Part shown: in pieces, positions 1 through 10,992 of the stretch
How positions within the stretch are numbered: position 1 is the stretch's first letter
Layout: each line of letters opens with the position of its first letter
Assembly (NCBI GenBank): GCA_022822365.1
Contig: JAJEBV010000016.1
Span: 186,001-250,000, forward strand
Length of the DNA: 64,000 nt
Source of the DNA: Thermoanaerobaculia bacterium
GTDB taxonomy: Bacteria; Acidobacteriota; Thermoanaerobaculia; Multivoradales; Multivoraceae
Reading direction: 5' to 3'
Notes under the pieces: generated by a model
The model's input: the letters and a program-made list of their open reading frames with translations, nothing else
What the model was told of the DNA's origin: nothing
Databases searched by the model: none
Position numbers and translations under genes: made by a program

Positions 1-39
1 CGCCGACGACACGACGGGCTAGGAGATGGCGCCGCAGAA

Positions 40-66
40 ACTGGGTGCGCCGGCGTCCCCGCCGGC
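40..66 (-). repeat. dispersed palindromic repeat, copy A
   Basis: Minus strand GCCGGC GGGGAC GCCGGC GCACCCAGT. Confidence 0.8.
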
Positions 67-123
67 TTCTGAGGAAGACGCGACGCGAAGCGGCGACGAT
101 TCTCCGACGCCAGGGCAGCCCGA

Positions 124-2172
124 ATGAACCGCCGGACCGTCACCGCGCTGGTCATCAACGACCTGCGCCAGCTCGCCCGCAACCCGCGGGTGCTCGTGTT
201 CGCGGTCGCCCTGCCGCTCGTCATGTGGCCGCTGATGTGGTTCCTGACCTCGCTGACCACGGAGCGCCGGCAGGAAAGACTCGAAAGCCGAACGTACCTC
301 TACGCGGTCGCAGAGAACCCCGCGGCAACCGACGGCCAGGCGTGGCTCGACCGGGCCCTGGCGCGCGCCGGCGACGACAGATCGCCAGGCGATCCGGACA
401 CGGCGGACGGCCCCACGGTTCGCTTCGAACGCGTCGAGACCCCGGCGGATGTTCCGGCCGCCCTCGACGCGGAGCAGCTCCACGTTCACGTCGCCTGGGA
501 GAGCGGGACCGCGGAGAGCGGCGCTCCCCTTGCCGTCTTCACCTATCGAGCGGACCTCGATGCATCCGGCGCAGCCGAGGGGTTCCTGAGGCGCGCCCTG
601 CAGCGGACACGCGTCGAGGTCCGCCAGCAGCGCCTTGAGGCGACCGGCTTCGACACGAAGCCCGAGGATCTGCTGCCCGTCGAGCGGATCGAGACCGCCA
701 GCGAGGAGCAGACCTCCGGGCTCCTCCTGGGCCGCGTTCTGACCGCGATCATCGTGATGATGATGCTCGCGGGCGGCTCGATCGTCGCCACGGACGCGCT
801 CGCCGGCGAGAAGGAACGCGGCACGCTCGAAACGCTGCTGACGACGGCCGCCAGCCGGGTCGAGATCGTCACCGCGAAGAACCTGTCGATCCTGGCCGTC
901 GCCTTCGCCACCAGCGTGCTCAACATCGCGAACATCGTCGTCTGGATGCAGCTCGACCTGATCGCGGCGCCCGCCGGCCTGAAGCTGGTCATCCCGGTCG
1001 GCGCCGGCGTGCTTCTGCTCCTGCTCTACGCCCCGGCGGCCGTCCTCCTCTCGAGCAGCCTGCTGCTGGTCTCGGGCCGGTCGAAGACGTACAAGGAAGC
1101 GCAGTTGCTGTTCGCGCCGGTGATGCTCGTCGCCATGGCCGTGGCGGCGATTCCCGTCCTGCCGGGCGTCGAGCTGCGGAGCGCGATCGTCCTGCTGCCG
1201 ATCGCCAACCTCGGCGTAGCGGCCAGGGAGATCCTGACCGGCCACTACGACTGGCCGCTGCTCGCCGCCGCCTGGGCGGTGACCGCCGGCGCCGCCGCCC
1301 TGCTCGCCCGCGCCTCGCTGCGCACACTGTCGGCGGAGAAGCTGATCACGGCCAGCGACACGGACGCCGCCGACCTCGCCGGCGGGCCCGCGCTCTTCCC
1401 GCGTCGCGTCGCGCGCTGGTTCGCCGTCCTCTGGGCTCTGCTCCTGGTCTGGCAACTGAACGTCGGCGGCGGCATCGACAGCCGCCTGCTGATCGTGATC
1501 AACATGTCCATCTTCGGCGCCGCGGCGTGGCTGATGATCGCCCGCTACCGGCTGCCCGTGCGCGAGACGCTGTCCCTGCGCAACCCCCCACCCGCGGCCT
1601 GGCTCGGCGTTCTGATCGGCGCCCCCGCGGGTCTGGTGATCGCCGACGGCGTCGTCCGTCTCGCCAGCCTGGCGATGCCCATTCCGGAAGAGTGGATCGA
1701 AGCGATGGCCGAGGCGTTCGGCGCGGACATCCCCGTCTGGCAGATGCTCGTCTTCTTCGCCATCCTCCCCGGCATCTTCGAGGAGATCGCCTTCCGCGGC
1801 GTCCTGCTCCACGGCCTGAAGAGCCGCCTCAGGCCCGTCCAGCTCGTGCTGGTCGCGGGCATCGCCTTCGGCTTCTTCCACGTCGACCTGTTCCGCATTC
1901 CTGGGACGTCCCTTCTCGGTGTCCTCCTCGTGATCGCCGTCCTCCGATCCGGCTCGATCTACCCCGCCATGGCCTGGCACGCCCTCCACAACGCCCTGGC
2001 CCTGGGCAGCGCCCGCATCGAACAGATCCGGCTCCCCGATCAACCAACCTGGTGGCATTACGTTCTGGCCGTCCTGGCGATCCTCGTCGCCTTCCGACTG
2101 ATGCGCCAGAACCACCAAGGGGCAAGTCGTCCAGCCGGCAGCGGACCGGAGGGGCCGGTCCCAGGGGGCTAG
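124..2172 (+). CDS. ABC-2 type (NatB-like) permease fused to a C-terminal CPBP-family intramembrane metalloprotease
   Basis: ORF 682 aa; N-terminal TM plus GEKERGTLETLLTTAASR typical of ABC-2 permeases; C-terminal EEIAFRGVLLHGL...FGFFHVDLFR...HALHNALAL matches CPBP EExxxR / FxxxH / HxxxN motifs. Confidence 0.85.
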   Translation: MNRRTVTALVINDLRQLARNPRVLVFAVALPLVMWPLMWFLTSLTTERRQERLESRTYLYAVAENPAATDGQAWLDRALARAGDDRSPGDPDTADGPTVRFERVETPADVPAALDAEQLHVHVAWESGTAESGAPLAVFTYRADLDASGAAEGFLRRALQRTRVEVRQQRLEATGFDTKPEDLLPVERIETASEEQTSGLLLGRVLTAIIVMMMLAGGSIVATDALAGEKERGTLETLLTTAASRVEIVTAKNLSILAVAFATSVLNIANIVVWMQLDLIAAPAGLKLVIPVGAGVLLLLLYAPAAVLLSSSLLLVSGRSKTYKEAQLLFAPVMLVAMAVAAIPVLPGVELRSAIVLLPIANLGVAAREILTGHYDWPLLAAAWAVTAGAAALLARASLRTLSAEKLITASDTDAADLAGGPALFPRRVARWFAVLWALLLVWQLNVGGGIDSRLLIVINMSIFGAAAWLMIARYRLPVRETLSLRNPPPAAWLGVLIGAPAGLVIADGVVRLASLAMPIPEEWIEAMAEAFGADIPVWQMLVFFAILPGIFEEIAFRGVLLHGLKSRLRPVQLVLVAGIAFGFFHVDLFRIPGTSLLGVLLVIAVLRSGSIYPAMAWHALHNALALGSARIEQIRLPDQPTWWHYVLAVLAILVAFRLMRQNHQGASRPAGSGPEGPVPGG

Positions 2173-2202
2173 AGGCCAGCGACTGCCGGCGGCCAACCGC
2201 CC

Positions 2203-3042
2203 TCAATTGACCCAGGGACCGCGGCGGACGCGGTCGTCGTCCTTCGGCTTCTTGCCGCCCGGAACGACGCGGAAGCGGCGGCGACCGCGGTTCAGCTTCT
2301 GGCGGATGTACCAGCGTTCGAGCCGCAGCCGCGACTCGCGCATCAGGCCGCGCGTGCGTCCCGGGCGAAGCAGCGCGAAGACCGTGCCGACCGCCGTGCA
2401 GATACCGACGAAGCCGGCGAGATCCCCGTAGCGCAGGAAGCCGACCCAGGCGAAAGCGATCTCGATCCAGATGAACCACCGCGCCTTGATCGGCAGCACG
2501 AAGAACAGCATGATGGTGGCATCGCGCCGGATCACCGCGAAGCCGGTGATCGCGATCGCCAGCAGCATCTGCTGGCCCTGCATGATGAGGAAGGCGTTCG
2601 GACCGGCGCCACCCACCAGCATCTGCACCAGACAGGCCGCCACCGCAGCGACGCCTGCCGACATCCAGAGCAGGTTCCAGAACCGTTGCCTGCCGAGAGC
2701 CCAGCGCACATCGTTCGCGAACATGTAGAAGATCAGGAGGCCCACCAGGAACCAGATCGACGGCCCGCCCCAACCCGCCGCCGGATAGGTCAGGAGCTGC
2801 CAGACCATTCCCTGCTGCCACACCGAACTCGACAGCCGCATCAGCTCCGGCACGAAGGCCAGCATCGGGAAGAACTGCAGCGAGAAGGTGGCGAACAGCA
2901 CCCCCACGAGCAGCAGCAGGTCGCGCGCGTGCGGGCCCGAGAGCCCGCCGAAGCTCATCCTGCGCGCGTACGGTCCGCCACCCATCGTCATCGTGGGCGT
3001 GACCTTATCTAGGAGCTTGCGCCGTAGAACGCCGCGCAGCAA
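2203..3042 (-). CDS. rhomboid-like multi-pass membrane protein, probably non-catalytic; start uncertain
   Basis: ORF 279 aa with about six hydrophobic segments; rhomboid-like layout but no GxSG serine motif; basic C-terminal tail. Confidence 0.55.
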   Translation of the reverse strand: MLRGVLRRKLLDKVTPTMTMGGGPYARRMSFGGLSGPHARDLLLLVGVLFATFSLQFFPMLAFVPELMRLSSSVWQQGMVWQLLTYPAAGWGGPSIWFLVGLLIFYMFANDVRWALGRQRFWNLLWMSAGVAAVAACLVQMLVGGAGPNAFLIMQGQQMLLAIAITGFAVIRRDATIMLFFVLPIKARWFIWIEIAFAWVGFLRYGDLAGFVGICTAVGTVFALLRPGRTRGLMRESRLRLERWYIRQKLNRGRRRFRVVPGGKKPKDDDRVRRGPWVN

Positions 3043-3114
3043 GTTCTGCGGCGAAAGGTCATAGTGAGGTGGGGGCTGGGGCCAAACACGGAGTCCGCGA
3101 CGGGTTTGGCGGCG

Positions 3115-3537
3115 CTAGGGAATGACCTGGAGACCTTCCAGCTCCGCCGCGGCCGAAAGGCGTTCGTCGAGACACACGAAGGGAAGAGCGCCACCGAACT
3201 GGTTCTGGATGAGCAGAGCCGCCCCGAGCTGGCCGGCGTCGGCGGCCCGGAGAGGATGCCGCGCCAACAGGAGCTCGGCCCGAGATCGCACCGCGAGCAC
3301 GTCCGTTACTTCATCCCAACGGGCAGCATGCCTATTGAACCGCGCCAAGACCAAACGGCGCTCTGAGCGAGAAAACACACCCTCGCGGGCGCGCCTTTCT
3401 ACGGCGCTAAGGACTTCCGTGCGAGTCCAGACCCAGGTGACGATGCCATCGTCCTCGGAGAGCCACTCACGAACCCGCCGGCTCTCCCGCTCGGCAAGAA
3501 ACAGCGGAACGAGGGCGGACGCATCCCAGTACCTCAC
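3115..3537 (-). CDS. PIN-domain toxin (VapC-like)
   Basis: MRYWDASALVPLF N-terminus, central acidic residues, C-terminal AADAGQLGAAL..FVCLDERL; downstream of a Phd-type antitoxin. Confidence 0.85.
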   Translation of the reverse strand: MRYWDASALVPLFLAERESRRVREWLSEDDGIVTWVWTRTEVLSAVERRAREGVFSRSERRLVLARFNRHAARWDEVTDVLAVRSRAELLLARHPLRAADAGQLGAALLIQNQFGGALPFVCLDERLSAAAELEGLQVIP

Positions 3538-3549
3538 GCGATCCCGGAC

Positions 3550-3837
3550 CTAAAAGCGGTCGGCACGGTCCTCGGCCAGCGCCTCGGAGAGTCTCGCGTC
3601 GAGGGCGAGCGGCGGCTCATCGAGAATCCGGGCCATGCCTCCTTTGCCCGGACGGATCACACCGGCGCTGATGAGGCGCGTCCGCAGATCCTCGTCGTCG
3701 TCCTCCTTCACGGCCGGCCCCACCAGCCTGGCCACGGGCTTCCCGCGATCCAGCACCTGAACCTCACCGCCCCGGCGAACCTCGCGCAGGTAGTGAGAGA
3801 GACCTGCCTTCAACTCCGAAATCGAAACCGTCGTCAT
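3550..3837 (-). CDS. Phd/YefM-family antitoxin
   Basis: MTTVSISELKAGLSHYLREVRRGGEVQVLDRGKPVARLVGP is a classic Phd/YefM N-terminus; ORF track starts upstream, this ATG is preferred. Confidence 0.85.
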   Translation of the reverse strand: MTTVSISELKAGLSHYLREVRRGGEVQVLDRGKPVARLVGPAVKEDDDEDLRTRLISAGVIRPGKGGMARILDEPPLALDARLSEALAEDRADRF

Positions 3838-3964
3838 AATGACCAATATAGTCTCTTGCCCGAGACCAGACAAGTCTCGCCCTCGAATCGCCTCCGGACC
3901 GCACGTCGGACACCGTCGCTATCATTTGCCGCGACCGGCAACCGCTGCAGCAAGGGAGGGCACG

Positions 3965-4558
3965 ATGGACCGAGAAGCAGCCTGGCAGACGGTGCAGGAG
4001 TTCGTGAAGGCTCCGGGACTGCAGAAACACATGCTGGCGGTCGAAGCCGCGATGCGCTGGTACGCCGACCGGCTCGGCGGCGACCCCGAAGCCTGGGGCC
4101 TCGCCGGCCTCCTCCACGACTTCGACTGGGAGATCCACCCGACCCTCGAACAGCACCCGGCGGACGGCGCCGCGATTCTCCGCGAGCGCGGCCTGGACGA
4201 GGGCATCATCCGCACGATCCTCTCTCACAACACGGAAGGCACCGGCGTCGAGCGCGAAACCTCGCGCGATTACGCGCTGCTGGCCTGCGACGAGATCACG
4301 GGGCTCATCAGCGCCACCGCGCTCATCCGCCCGAGCAAGGACGTGCGCGACGTGCCACTCAAGTCCGTCCGCAAGCGCTGGAAGCAGCGAGCCTTCGCGG
4401 CCGGCGTCGACCGCGAGCACGTCGAAGAGGCCACCGCCGACTTCAGCCGCGAGTGCTTCGACGGCGAACTCGAACTCTGGCAGCACGCCGGCAACGTGCT
4501 GGAGGCGATGCAGGGCATCGCCGCGGAGCTTGAGCTGGACGGCCGCCTGGCGAAGTAG
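3965..4558 (+). CDS. HD-domain protein (predicted phosphohydrolase)
   Basis: HMLAVEAAMRWYA...GLLHDFDWEIHP...ILSHNTEG: HD motif and metal ligands. Confidence 0.8.
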   Translation: MDREAAWQTVQEFVKAPGLQKHMLAVEAAMRWYADRLGGDPEAWGLAGLLHDFDWEIHPTLEQHPADGAAILRERGLDEGIIRTILSHNTEGTGVERETSRDYALLACDEITGLISATALIRPSKDVRDVPLKSVRKRWKQRAFAAGVDREHVEEATADFSRECFDGELELWQHAGNVLEAMQGIAAELELDGRLAK

Positions 4559-4577
4559 CCGCTTTGCCCAACCACCG

Positions 4578-4829
4578 GTGAGGACAACCCGCTACTTCGA
4601 CGAGCAGGTCAGACGAAAGCGCCCCTACGTCGACCTGGAGTCATGCTGGCAGGTCGTCCAGTCGCCATTGCGGCGCGAGCGACAGCCGGACGGACGAATC
4701 CGGTTCTGGGGCAGAACAGCTCTGCGCGGCGAAGCGGAGAGTCGCATTCTCCGCGTGGTCACCTTGGAGGATGGCGAGACAATCCACAACGCCTTCCTGG
4801 ATCGCCGCTACCGGGAGGAAGACGAATGA
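4578..4829 (+). CDS. small uncharacterised protein paired with DUF2283 (DUF4258-like size and context)
   Basis: TTRYFDEQVRRKRPYVDLESCWQVV...RFWGRT...RVVTLEDGETIHNAFLDRRY; GTG start inferred; overlaps downstream start by ATGA. Confidence 0.6.
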   Translation: MRTTRYFDEQVRRKRPYVDLESCWQVVQSPLRRERQPDGRIRFWGRTALRGEAESRILRVVTLEDGETIHNAFLDRRYREEDE

Positions 4830-5041
4830 AACTGCACTACTACCCCGACACGGACAGTCTCTACGTCGAACTGAAGACCGAGCCCGGAGTGGAGACCAGG
4901 GAGGTAGCCGATGGTCTCAACGTCGATCTCGACGTGAAGGGAGAAGTGGTGGGCTTCGACATCGATCACGCAGCAGAACGGTTCGATCTCGCCGTGCTCG
5001 AAACCGAGAAACTCCCCGTGCGCGCCTACAAGGCCGGGTGA
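4826..5041 (+). CDS. DUF2283 domain protein
   Basis: MKLHYYPDTDSLYVELKTEPGVETREVADGLNVDLDVKGEVVGFDIDHA matches the DUF2283 pattern; ATGA overlap with upstream ORF. Confidence 0.8.
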   Translation: MKLHYYPDTDSLYVELKTEPGVETREVADGLNVDLDVKGEVVGFDIDHAAERFDLAVLETEKLPVRAYKAG

Positions 5042-5114
5042 CGGCCAGCAGGAATCAACTCAGCGGGCGGCACTACAACGCCTTGCTCGGGGCGAGTCTC
5101 GCCGCCCGAAGCGC

Positions 5115-6356
<1,242 letters not shown>

Positions 6357-6451
6357 TGCAGCGGCAGGCTAGCGCAGGCCCCGAGGGAAGCGGCTGATCG
6401 AACAACCGGCCCCGGGGCGGCGATCGCAGGCAACGGGTAGTATCGCCGTCC

Positions 6452-9400
6452 ATGTTGGAGCGCGACCCGGCTGATCCTGGGCCAGACCAGCCCGAGGAAC
6501 AGGACGGCCCCTCACCCTCGGGCACGACATCCGGCTCCGACGGAAGCGAGTCGCGTCGAACTCTCGTCTCCGGGATCCTCTCCATTGCCGGGCTGAGCAG
6601 CCTCGCCTTCGCACAGCCGGTGTACGACCTCCTGAGGCAGGCGCCCGAGTTCTTCGCAATCCGCAACCTCTACATGGGCGATTTGCTCGCCCTCGTCGTG
6701 GTACTCGCCATGGTCCCAACGCTGGTGCTTTCAGCACCGGCCGCCGCGCTTCGGTTCCTGCTGCCATCCTGGACACGATCCGCAATCGCGGCGCCTACCG
6801 GCCTGCTCGGCGGAGTGATCGCACTGCAAGCCGTACGCGGTCTGCCCGCGCCTGCCGCGGTGACCATCGCGCTGGCAGCCGGCGTCGTCATTGCGTGGGC
6901 CTACATGCGCTTTCGCAGCGTCCGTGCCTTCGCTCTGCTGCTCTGCGCGGCCGCCTTCCTCGTGCCGGCGCTGCTCGTACTGGACGGCCGGGTGCGACAG
7001 AGCGCGGCCGACCCCAGCCAGGAGAACCGGGTCGATCTCGACGATACCGGCGCCCGTGCACCTGTCGTGCTGGTCATCTTCGATGAGTGGTCGCTGACTT
7101 CGATCCTCGATGCCGAGGGATCGATCGATCGCCAGCGCCTGCCCAACCTGGCGAGTCTTGCCGACCGCGCCACCTGGTATCCGAACGCGACGGCAGCCGC
7201 CGATGTGTCCGAACTCGCAATACCGGCGATGCTCACAGGCCGGAAAACCGAGCAGGGCCGTCTGCCCACTCTCGCCGAGCAACCGATCAACCTGTTCACG
7301 GTCCTTGCACCCAGTCACGACATCTTCGCCATCGAGCCGATCACTTCGCTGTGCCCGCCCGAGTTGAACCTCCTGGCCGAGCCACGTCCCGCCTTCCGGG
7401 AACGCTTCGAGCTCCTGATCTCCGATCTCACAGTGGTCTGGCTCAACCTGACCCTTCCCGCCGCCTGGACCGAACGACTGCCCGACGTCACCCAGACCTG
7501 GAGCGCCTTCGGACGGGATGCGGCCTCCGAACAGGAAAGGCCGCCCACTGATGAGCCCGTAAGGCGGGCCCTGCGCCACCTTCGAGAGGTCGACCGCGCG
7601 GCCGAGTTTCGCCGCCTTGGCGACTCGATCCGGCCGCCTGGCCAGCGTCCGGGTTTCTTCTTCCTGCACACCCTGCTGCCTCACCTGCCCTGGGAGTACC
7701 TCCCCTCCGGCCGCACCTACCGCGTCACCCGGACCCGCGCCCACGGACTCGAACGGGAACTGTGGACGACCGATCCATGGCCGGTGCGACACCACCAGAA
7801 GCGCTATCTCCTTCAGGTGGAGTTCGTCGATCGCCTGATCGGAGAGCTGATCGGGAAGCTGGAGTCCGCGGGCCTCTTCGACCAGAGCGTGTTCGTCATT
7901 ACGGCCGACCACGGCGTGGCCTTCGAGCCCGGCAGATCACGGCGTCTGCTCGATGTGAACGATACTTCCGGCTATCAGCCTCTGGATCTCGCCGCGGTTC
8001 CCCTCATCATCAAGGCACCATTTCAAGGTCAGGCAGAAGTCGACGACACTGTCACTTCCCTGGTCGGCTTGGCGCCACGCATTCTCGAGCTGGCGGGCGC
8101 CGAGACGACTCCGCTTCCCCGGTTCGAAGACACCGGAACACCCTCACTGGTCGGCAAGTACGCCGCCAACGTGGCAGTTCCCGTCGACCGCGAGCCTTGG
8201 CGCCGGGACCGGCTCGCTGAGCAGACAGCTCTGCTCGGCCAGCAGAACGACCCGGGGGCCATCGGCGCCGTACCCGGCCTTCACGGCCGGAAGATCTCCG
8301 AGTTGCCACGTCAAGACGGAGAGATCACCATCGAGATGGACGTCCCGGCCGTCTGGGATCACGTCGATCCCGATCGGCCCTCCCTGCCAGCTCTCGTCCA
8401 GGGGACACTCAAGGGGCCGGAGTCCCTCCTCGAACGCCCCGTCGCCGTGGCCCTGAACGGCGTCGTCGCAACCTCCGTTCGTCCCCACGAGACGAGCGGC
8501 GGCGCTATCCGCATCGCGGCCCTCCTGCCGGAGCATCTCTTCCGGGCGGGGCTGAACCACGTCGACGTGTTCCTGCTCTCGGAACGAGGCAACGCCTGGG
8601 AACTCGAGCACGTGGAACGCCCGCTGGGCTCCGTCTACGAACTGTCCTGGGGTGAGCCCGGCGAAGGAGATGCTCTGCTGCGCGGCTCCCGGAGTGCTCT
8701 CGCCACCGATGTGGAACGGATCCCCGTGGTCCGGAACGACGCCGGCCTGGCCGGCTATCTGGAGGGCAGCCACCGGGAAGCCGCCACCATTCACGGTTGG
8801 GCAATCGACCTCACCGGGCCCGGAAACGTCCAGGAAGTGGTCGCCTTTCTCGGCGGCCGCCAGTACTGGGTCGGCTTGCCCCAGTACGAACGGCCCAGCG
8901 TCGGGAAACGCTACGGCCTGGAACACCTCTACTCCGGCTTCACGCAGAAGTCCCGTCCCCTCGGCGGGCTTGACTCCGAAGCCAGTGAGGACGCTATCGG
9001 CACGATCCGCCGGGAGGGCATCGTCGCCTACGCGATCTCCACCCGGGGCATCGCCACTCGACTGCGGTTCTTCTACGCGCCACTCGAGTTGAACGACGAC
9101 GGAGTCGAGATCCTGCCGATCAGCGACGGCCGCAGACTTCCCGTCCGTCAAACCGGAGCCGGCCTCGAAGGTGCGATCGACTTGATCGCCAAGCCCGGGA
9201 ACCGCACGCTGATCGAGGGCTGGGCAGCCGACGCCGAGCGCGGAGAACGTCCCCGCCAGATCGTCATCTACCGCGACGGCCAGTTCCTGCGAAACCTGGG
9301 CGCGAACCGCGAGCGCCCGGATGTCGCCAAGCATCACGATGACCCCCGACTCCTCCGCACCGGGTTCCGCGGCGCCGTCCCGGGCACACCCGAACCAGAG

Positions 9401-9493
9401 ACGTTTACCGAGCGCCACCGGGTCTTCGCTCTGACGCTCAGTGGTTTCGCGGTCGAGTTGCAACTACGGGCGACGCACGAAACGGGTCAGTAG
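6452..9493 (+). CDS. membrane-anchored sulfatase/alkaline phosphatase-superfamily protein with long C-terminal domain
   Basis: N-terminal TM segments; PVVLVIFDEWSLTSILD...LPNLASLADRATWYPNATA...VFVITADHGVAF; 1013 aa. Confidence 0.8.
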   Translation: MLERDPADPGPDQPEEQDGPSPSGTTSGSDGSESRRTLVSGILSIAGLSSLAFAQPVYDLLRQAPEFFAIRNLYMGDLLALVVVLAMVPTLVLSAPAAALRFLLPSWTRSAIAAPTGLLGGVIALQAVRGLPAPAAVTIALAAGVVIAWAYMRFRSVRAFALLLCAAAFLVPALLVLDGRVRQSAADPSQENRVDLDDTGARAPVVLVIFDEWSLTSILDAEGSIDRQRLPNLASLADRATWYPNATAAADVSELAIPAMLTGRKTEQGRLPTLAEQPINLFTVLAPSHDIFAIEPITSLCPPELNLLAEPRPAFRERFELLISDLTVVWLNLTLPAAWTERLPDVTQTWSAFGRDAASEQERPPTDEPVRRALRHLREVDRAAEFRRLGDSIRPPGQRPGFFFLHTLLPHLPWEYLPSGRTYRVTRTRAHGLERELWTTDPWPVRHHQKRYLLQVEFVDRLIGELIGKLESAGLFDQSVFVITADHGVAFEPGRSRRLLDVNDTSGYQPLDLAAVPLIIKAPFQGQAEVDDTVTSLVGLAPRILELAGAETTPLPRFEDTGTPSLVGKYAANVAVPVDREPWRRDRLAEQTALLGQQNDPGAIGAVPGLHGRKISELPRQDGEITIEMDVPAVWDHVDPDRPSLPALVQGTLKGPESLLERPVAVALNGVVATSVRPHETSGGAIRIAALLPEHLFRAGLNHVDVFLLSERGNAWELEHVERPLGSVYELSWGEPGEGDALLRGSRSALATDVERIPVVRNDAGLAGYLEGSHREAATIHGWAIDLTGPGNVQEVVAFLGGRQYWVGLPQYERPSVGKRYGLEHLYSGFTQKSRPLGGLDSEASEDAIGTIRREGIVAYAISTRGIATRLRFFYAPLELNDDGVEILPISDGRRLPVRQTGAGLEGAIDLIAKPGNRTLIEGWAADAERGERPRQIVIYRDGQFLRNLGANRERPDVAKHHDDPRLLRTGFRGAVPGTPEPETFTERHRVFALTLSGFAVELQLRATHETGQ

Positions 9494-9505
9494 GAGCCGG
9501 CGCCT

Positions 9506-10951
9506 TCAGCCACCCCCAGCCAGCGCCTTGACCAGCCGATACAGGAACTCCTGGCCTTCGTGGAAGTGGTCGATCCGGATCCGCTCGTCCCGGCCGTGGA
9601 CGCGAACGTCGTCCACGTCGCCGAAGATGCCGGAAACCCCGTAAACCGGGATGCCGGCGTTGCGCAGGTAGACCGCGTCGGTGGCGCCGCTGGACATGAC
9701 GGGCAGCACGGGCACGCCGGGCCACATCTCCTCCGTTATCTGCTCGATCGCGCCAAGCACCTCGCCGGTCAGCGGCGAGGGCGGACTGGGCGTCGCCTCC
9801 CGCCGCCGCTCCACTTCGACGCCAGACGGGGCGGCCAGCCGGCGCAGCGTCTCTTCGACCTCGTCCGGGTCGTGGTTGGGCTGGAGCCGGCAGTTCACGT
9901 TCGCCCGCGCCAACTGCGGCAGCGCGTTCTCGGCGTGGCCGCCCTCGACCAGCGTGGCGACGCAGGTGGTGCGCAGCCGCGCGTTGTACGACGCCTGCCT
10001 CGACAGCACCGCCAGGGCTTCCGCGTCCTCCGGGTCGTCCACGATCCGCCGCATCGCTTCGCCGGTCTCGCCGCCGACGAGGTCGGCCGAGCGCTCGAAG
10101 AACTCCTCGGTCACCTCGTTCAGCATGACCGGAAAGTCGTACTCGCGGACCGCCAGCAGCGCCTCCGACAACTCGTAGATCGCGTTCTCGCGAACGGGCA
10201 ACGAGGAGTGGCCGCCCGGGTTCTTCGCCGCGAACCAGAAGGAGAGGTAGACCTTCTCGGCTGCCTGGACGTTGTTCGAGACCTTGCGGCCGTTCCGCTC
10301 CGCGCCGCCACCACCCTCGTTCAGGGCGAAGGCGGCGTCGACCAGCTCCCGGTGCTCGGCGAGCAGGAACTCGACTCCGTTGCGGGTCCCGGTCTCCTCG
10401 TCGGCGGTAAGCGCGATCACGATGTCCCGCTCAGGGACGAAGCCCTCCCGGCGCCAGCGGATCAGGTTAGCGGTGTGGATCGCGCACTCGTCCTTGTCGT
10501 CCGCCGTGCCGCGGCCGTAGAAGTAGCCGTCCCGCTCCTGGAACTCGAAGGGCGGGATGTCGGGGCTCCAGTCCTCGGGCAGAGCGTCGACGACGTCGAT
10601 ATGGGCCAGCAGCAGGATCGGCTCGGCGTCCGGGTCGCTGCCGCGAAGCCGGGCCACCAGGTTGCCCTTCGTCGGGAAGTCGTGCGGGACCAGGACGTGC
10701 ACGTCCTCGGCCGGAAAGCCGGCTTCGAGCAGGGCGTCGGCCATCGCCTGGGCGGCGCGGGTGTTGTCGCCGCGCTCGGTGTCCGTCGTGTCGATCTCGA
10801 TGAGTTCCTCGAGCAGGGCGCGGGCCAGGGTCATGTCCTCGGCGGGAGGCATCGTCCCCCCCGCCGTCGGGTTCTGAGCAGACGCGGAGGCGGCGGCAAG
10901 AAGCAGCGCGACGCCCATGGGGAGGATCGATATCGGAAGCTTGGAGGTCAT
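9506..10951 (-). CDS. M20 family metallopeptidase, secreted
   Basis: LLLAHIDVVDALPEDW...FYGRGTADDKDECA...LTADEETG M20 motifs; signal peptide; start at internal ATG 10951. Confidence 0.9.
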   Translation of the reverse strand: MTSKLPISILPMGVALLLAAASASAQNPTAGGTMPPAEDMTLARALLEELIEIDTTDTERGDNTRAAQAMADALLEAGFPAEDVHVLVPHDFPTKGNLVARLRGSDPDAEPILLLAHIDVVDALPEDWSPDIPPFEFQERDGYFYGRGTADDKDECAIHTANLIRWRREGFVPERDIVIALTADEETGTRNGVEFLLAEHRELVDAAFALNEGGGGAERNGRKVSNNVQAAEKVYLSFWFAAKNPGGHSSLPVRENAIYELSEALLAVREYDFPVMLNEVTEEFFERSADLVGGETGEAMRRIVDDPEDAEALAVLSRQASYNARLRTTCVATLVEGGHAENALPQLARANVNCRLQPNHDPDEVEETLRRLAAPSGVEVERRREATPSPPSPLTGEVLGAIEQITEEMWPGVPVLPVMSSGATDAVYLRNAGIPVYGVSGIFGDVDDVRVHGRDERIRIDHFHEGQEFLYRLVKALAGGG

Positions 10952-10992
10952 CCGCGCTAATCTACGCGCAATCCCGATCAAAGGAGGTCGTC

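Noticed and set aside
26-127. Short 33-aa ORF MAPQKLGAPASPPASEEDATRSGDDSPTPGQPE before the ABC permease
   Set aside because: It contains repeat copy A and has no homology signal. More likely intergenic, or the tail of the upstream gene region.
19-2196. 725-aa minus-strand ORF opposite the ABC-2/CPBP gene
   Set aside because: Low-complexity D/G/R-rich shadow ORF typical of antisense frames in high-GC DNA. The plus strand encodes a clear protein.
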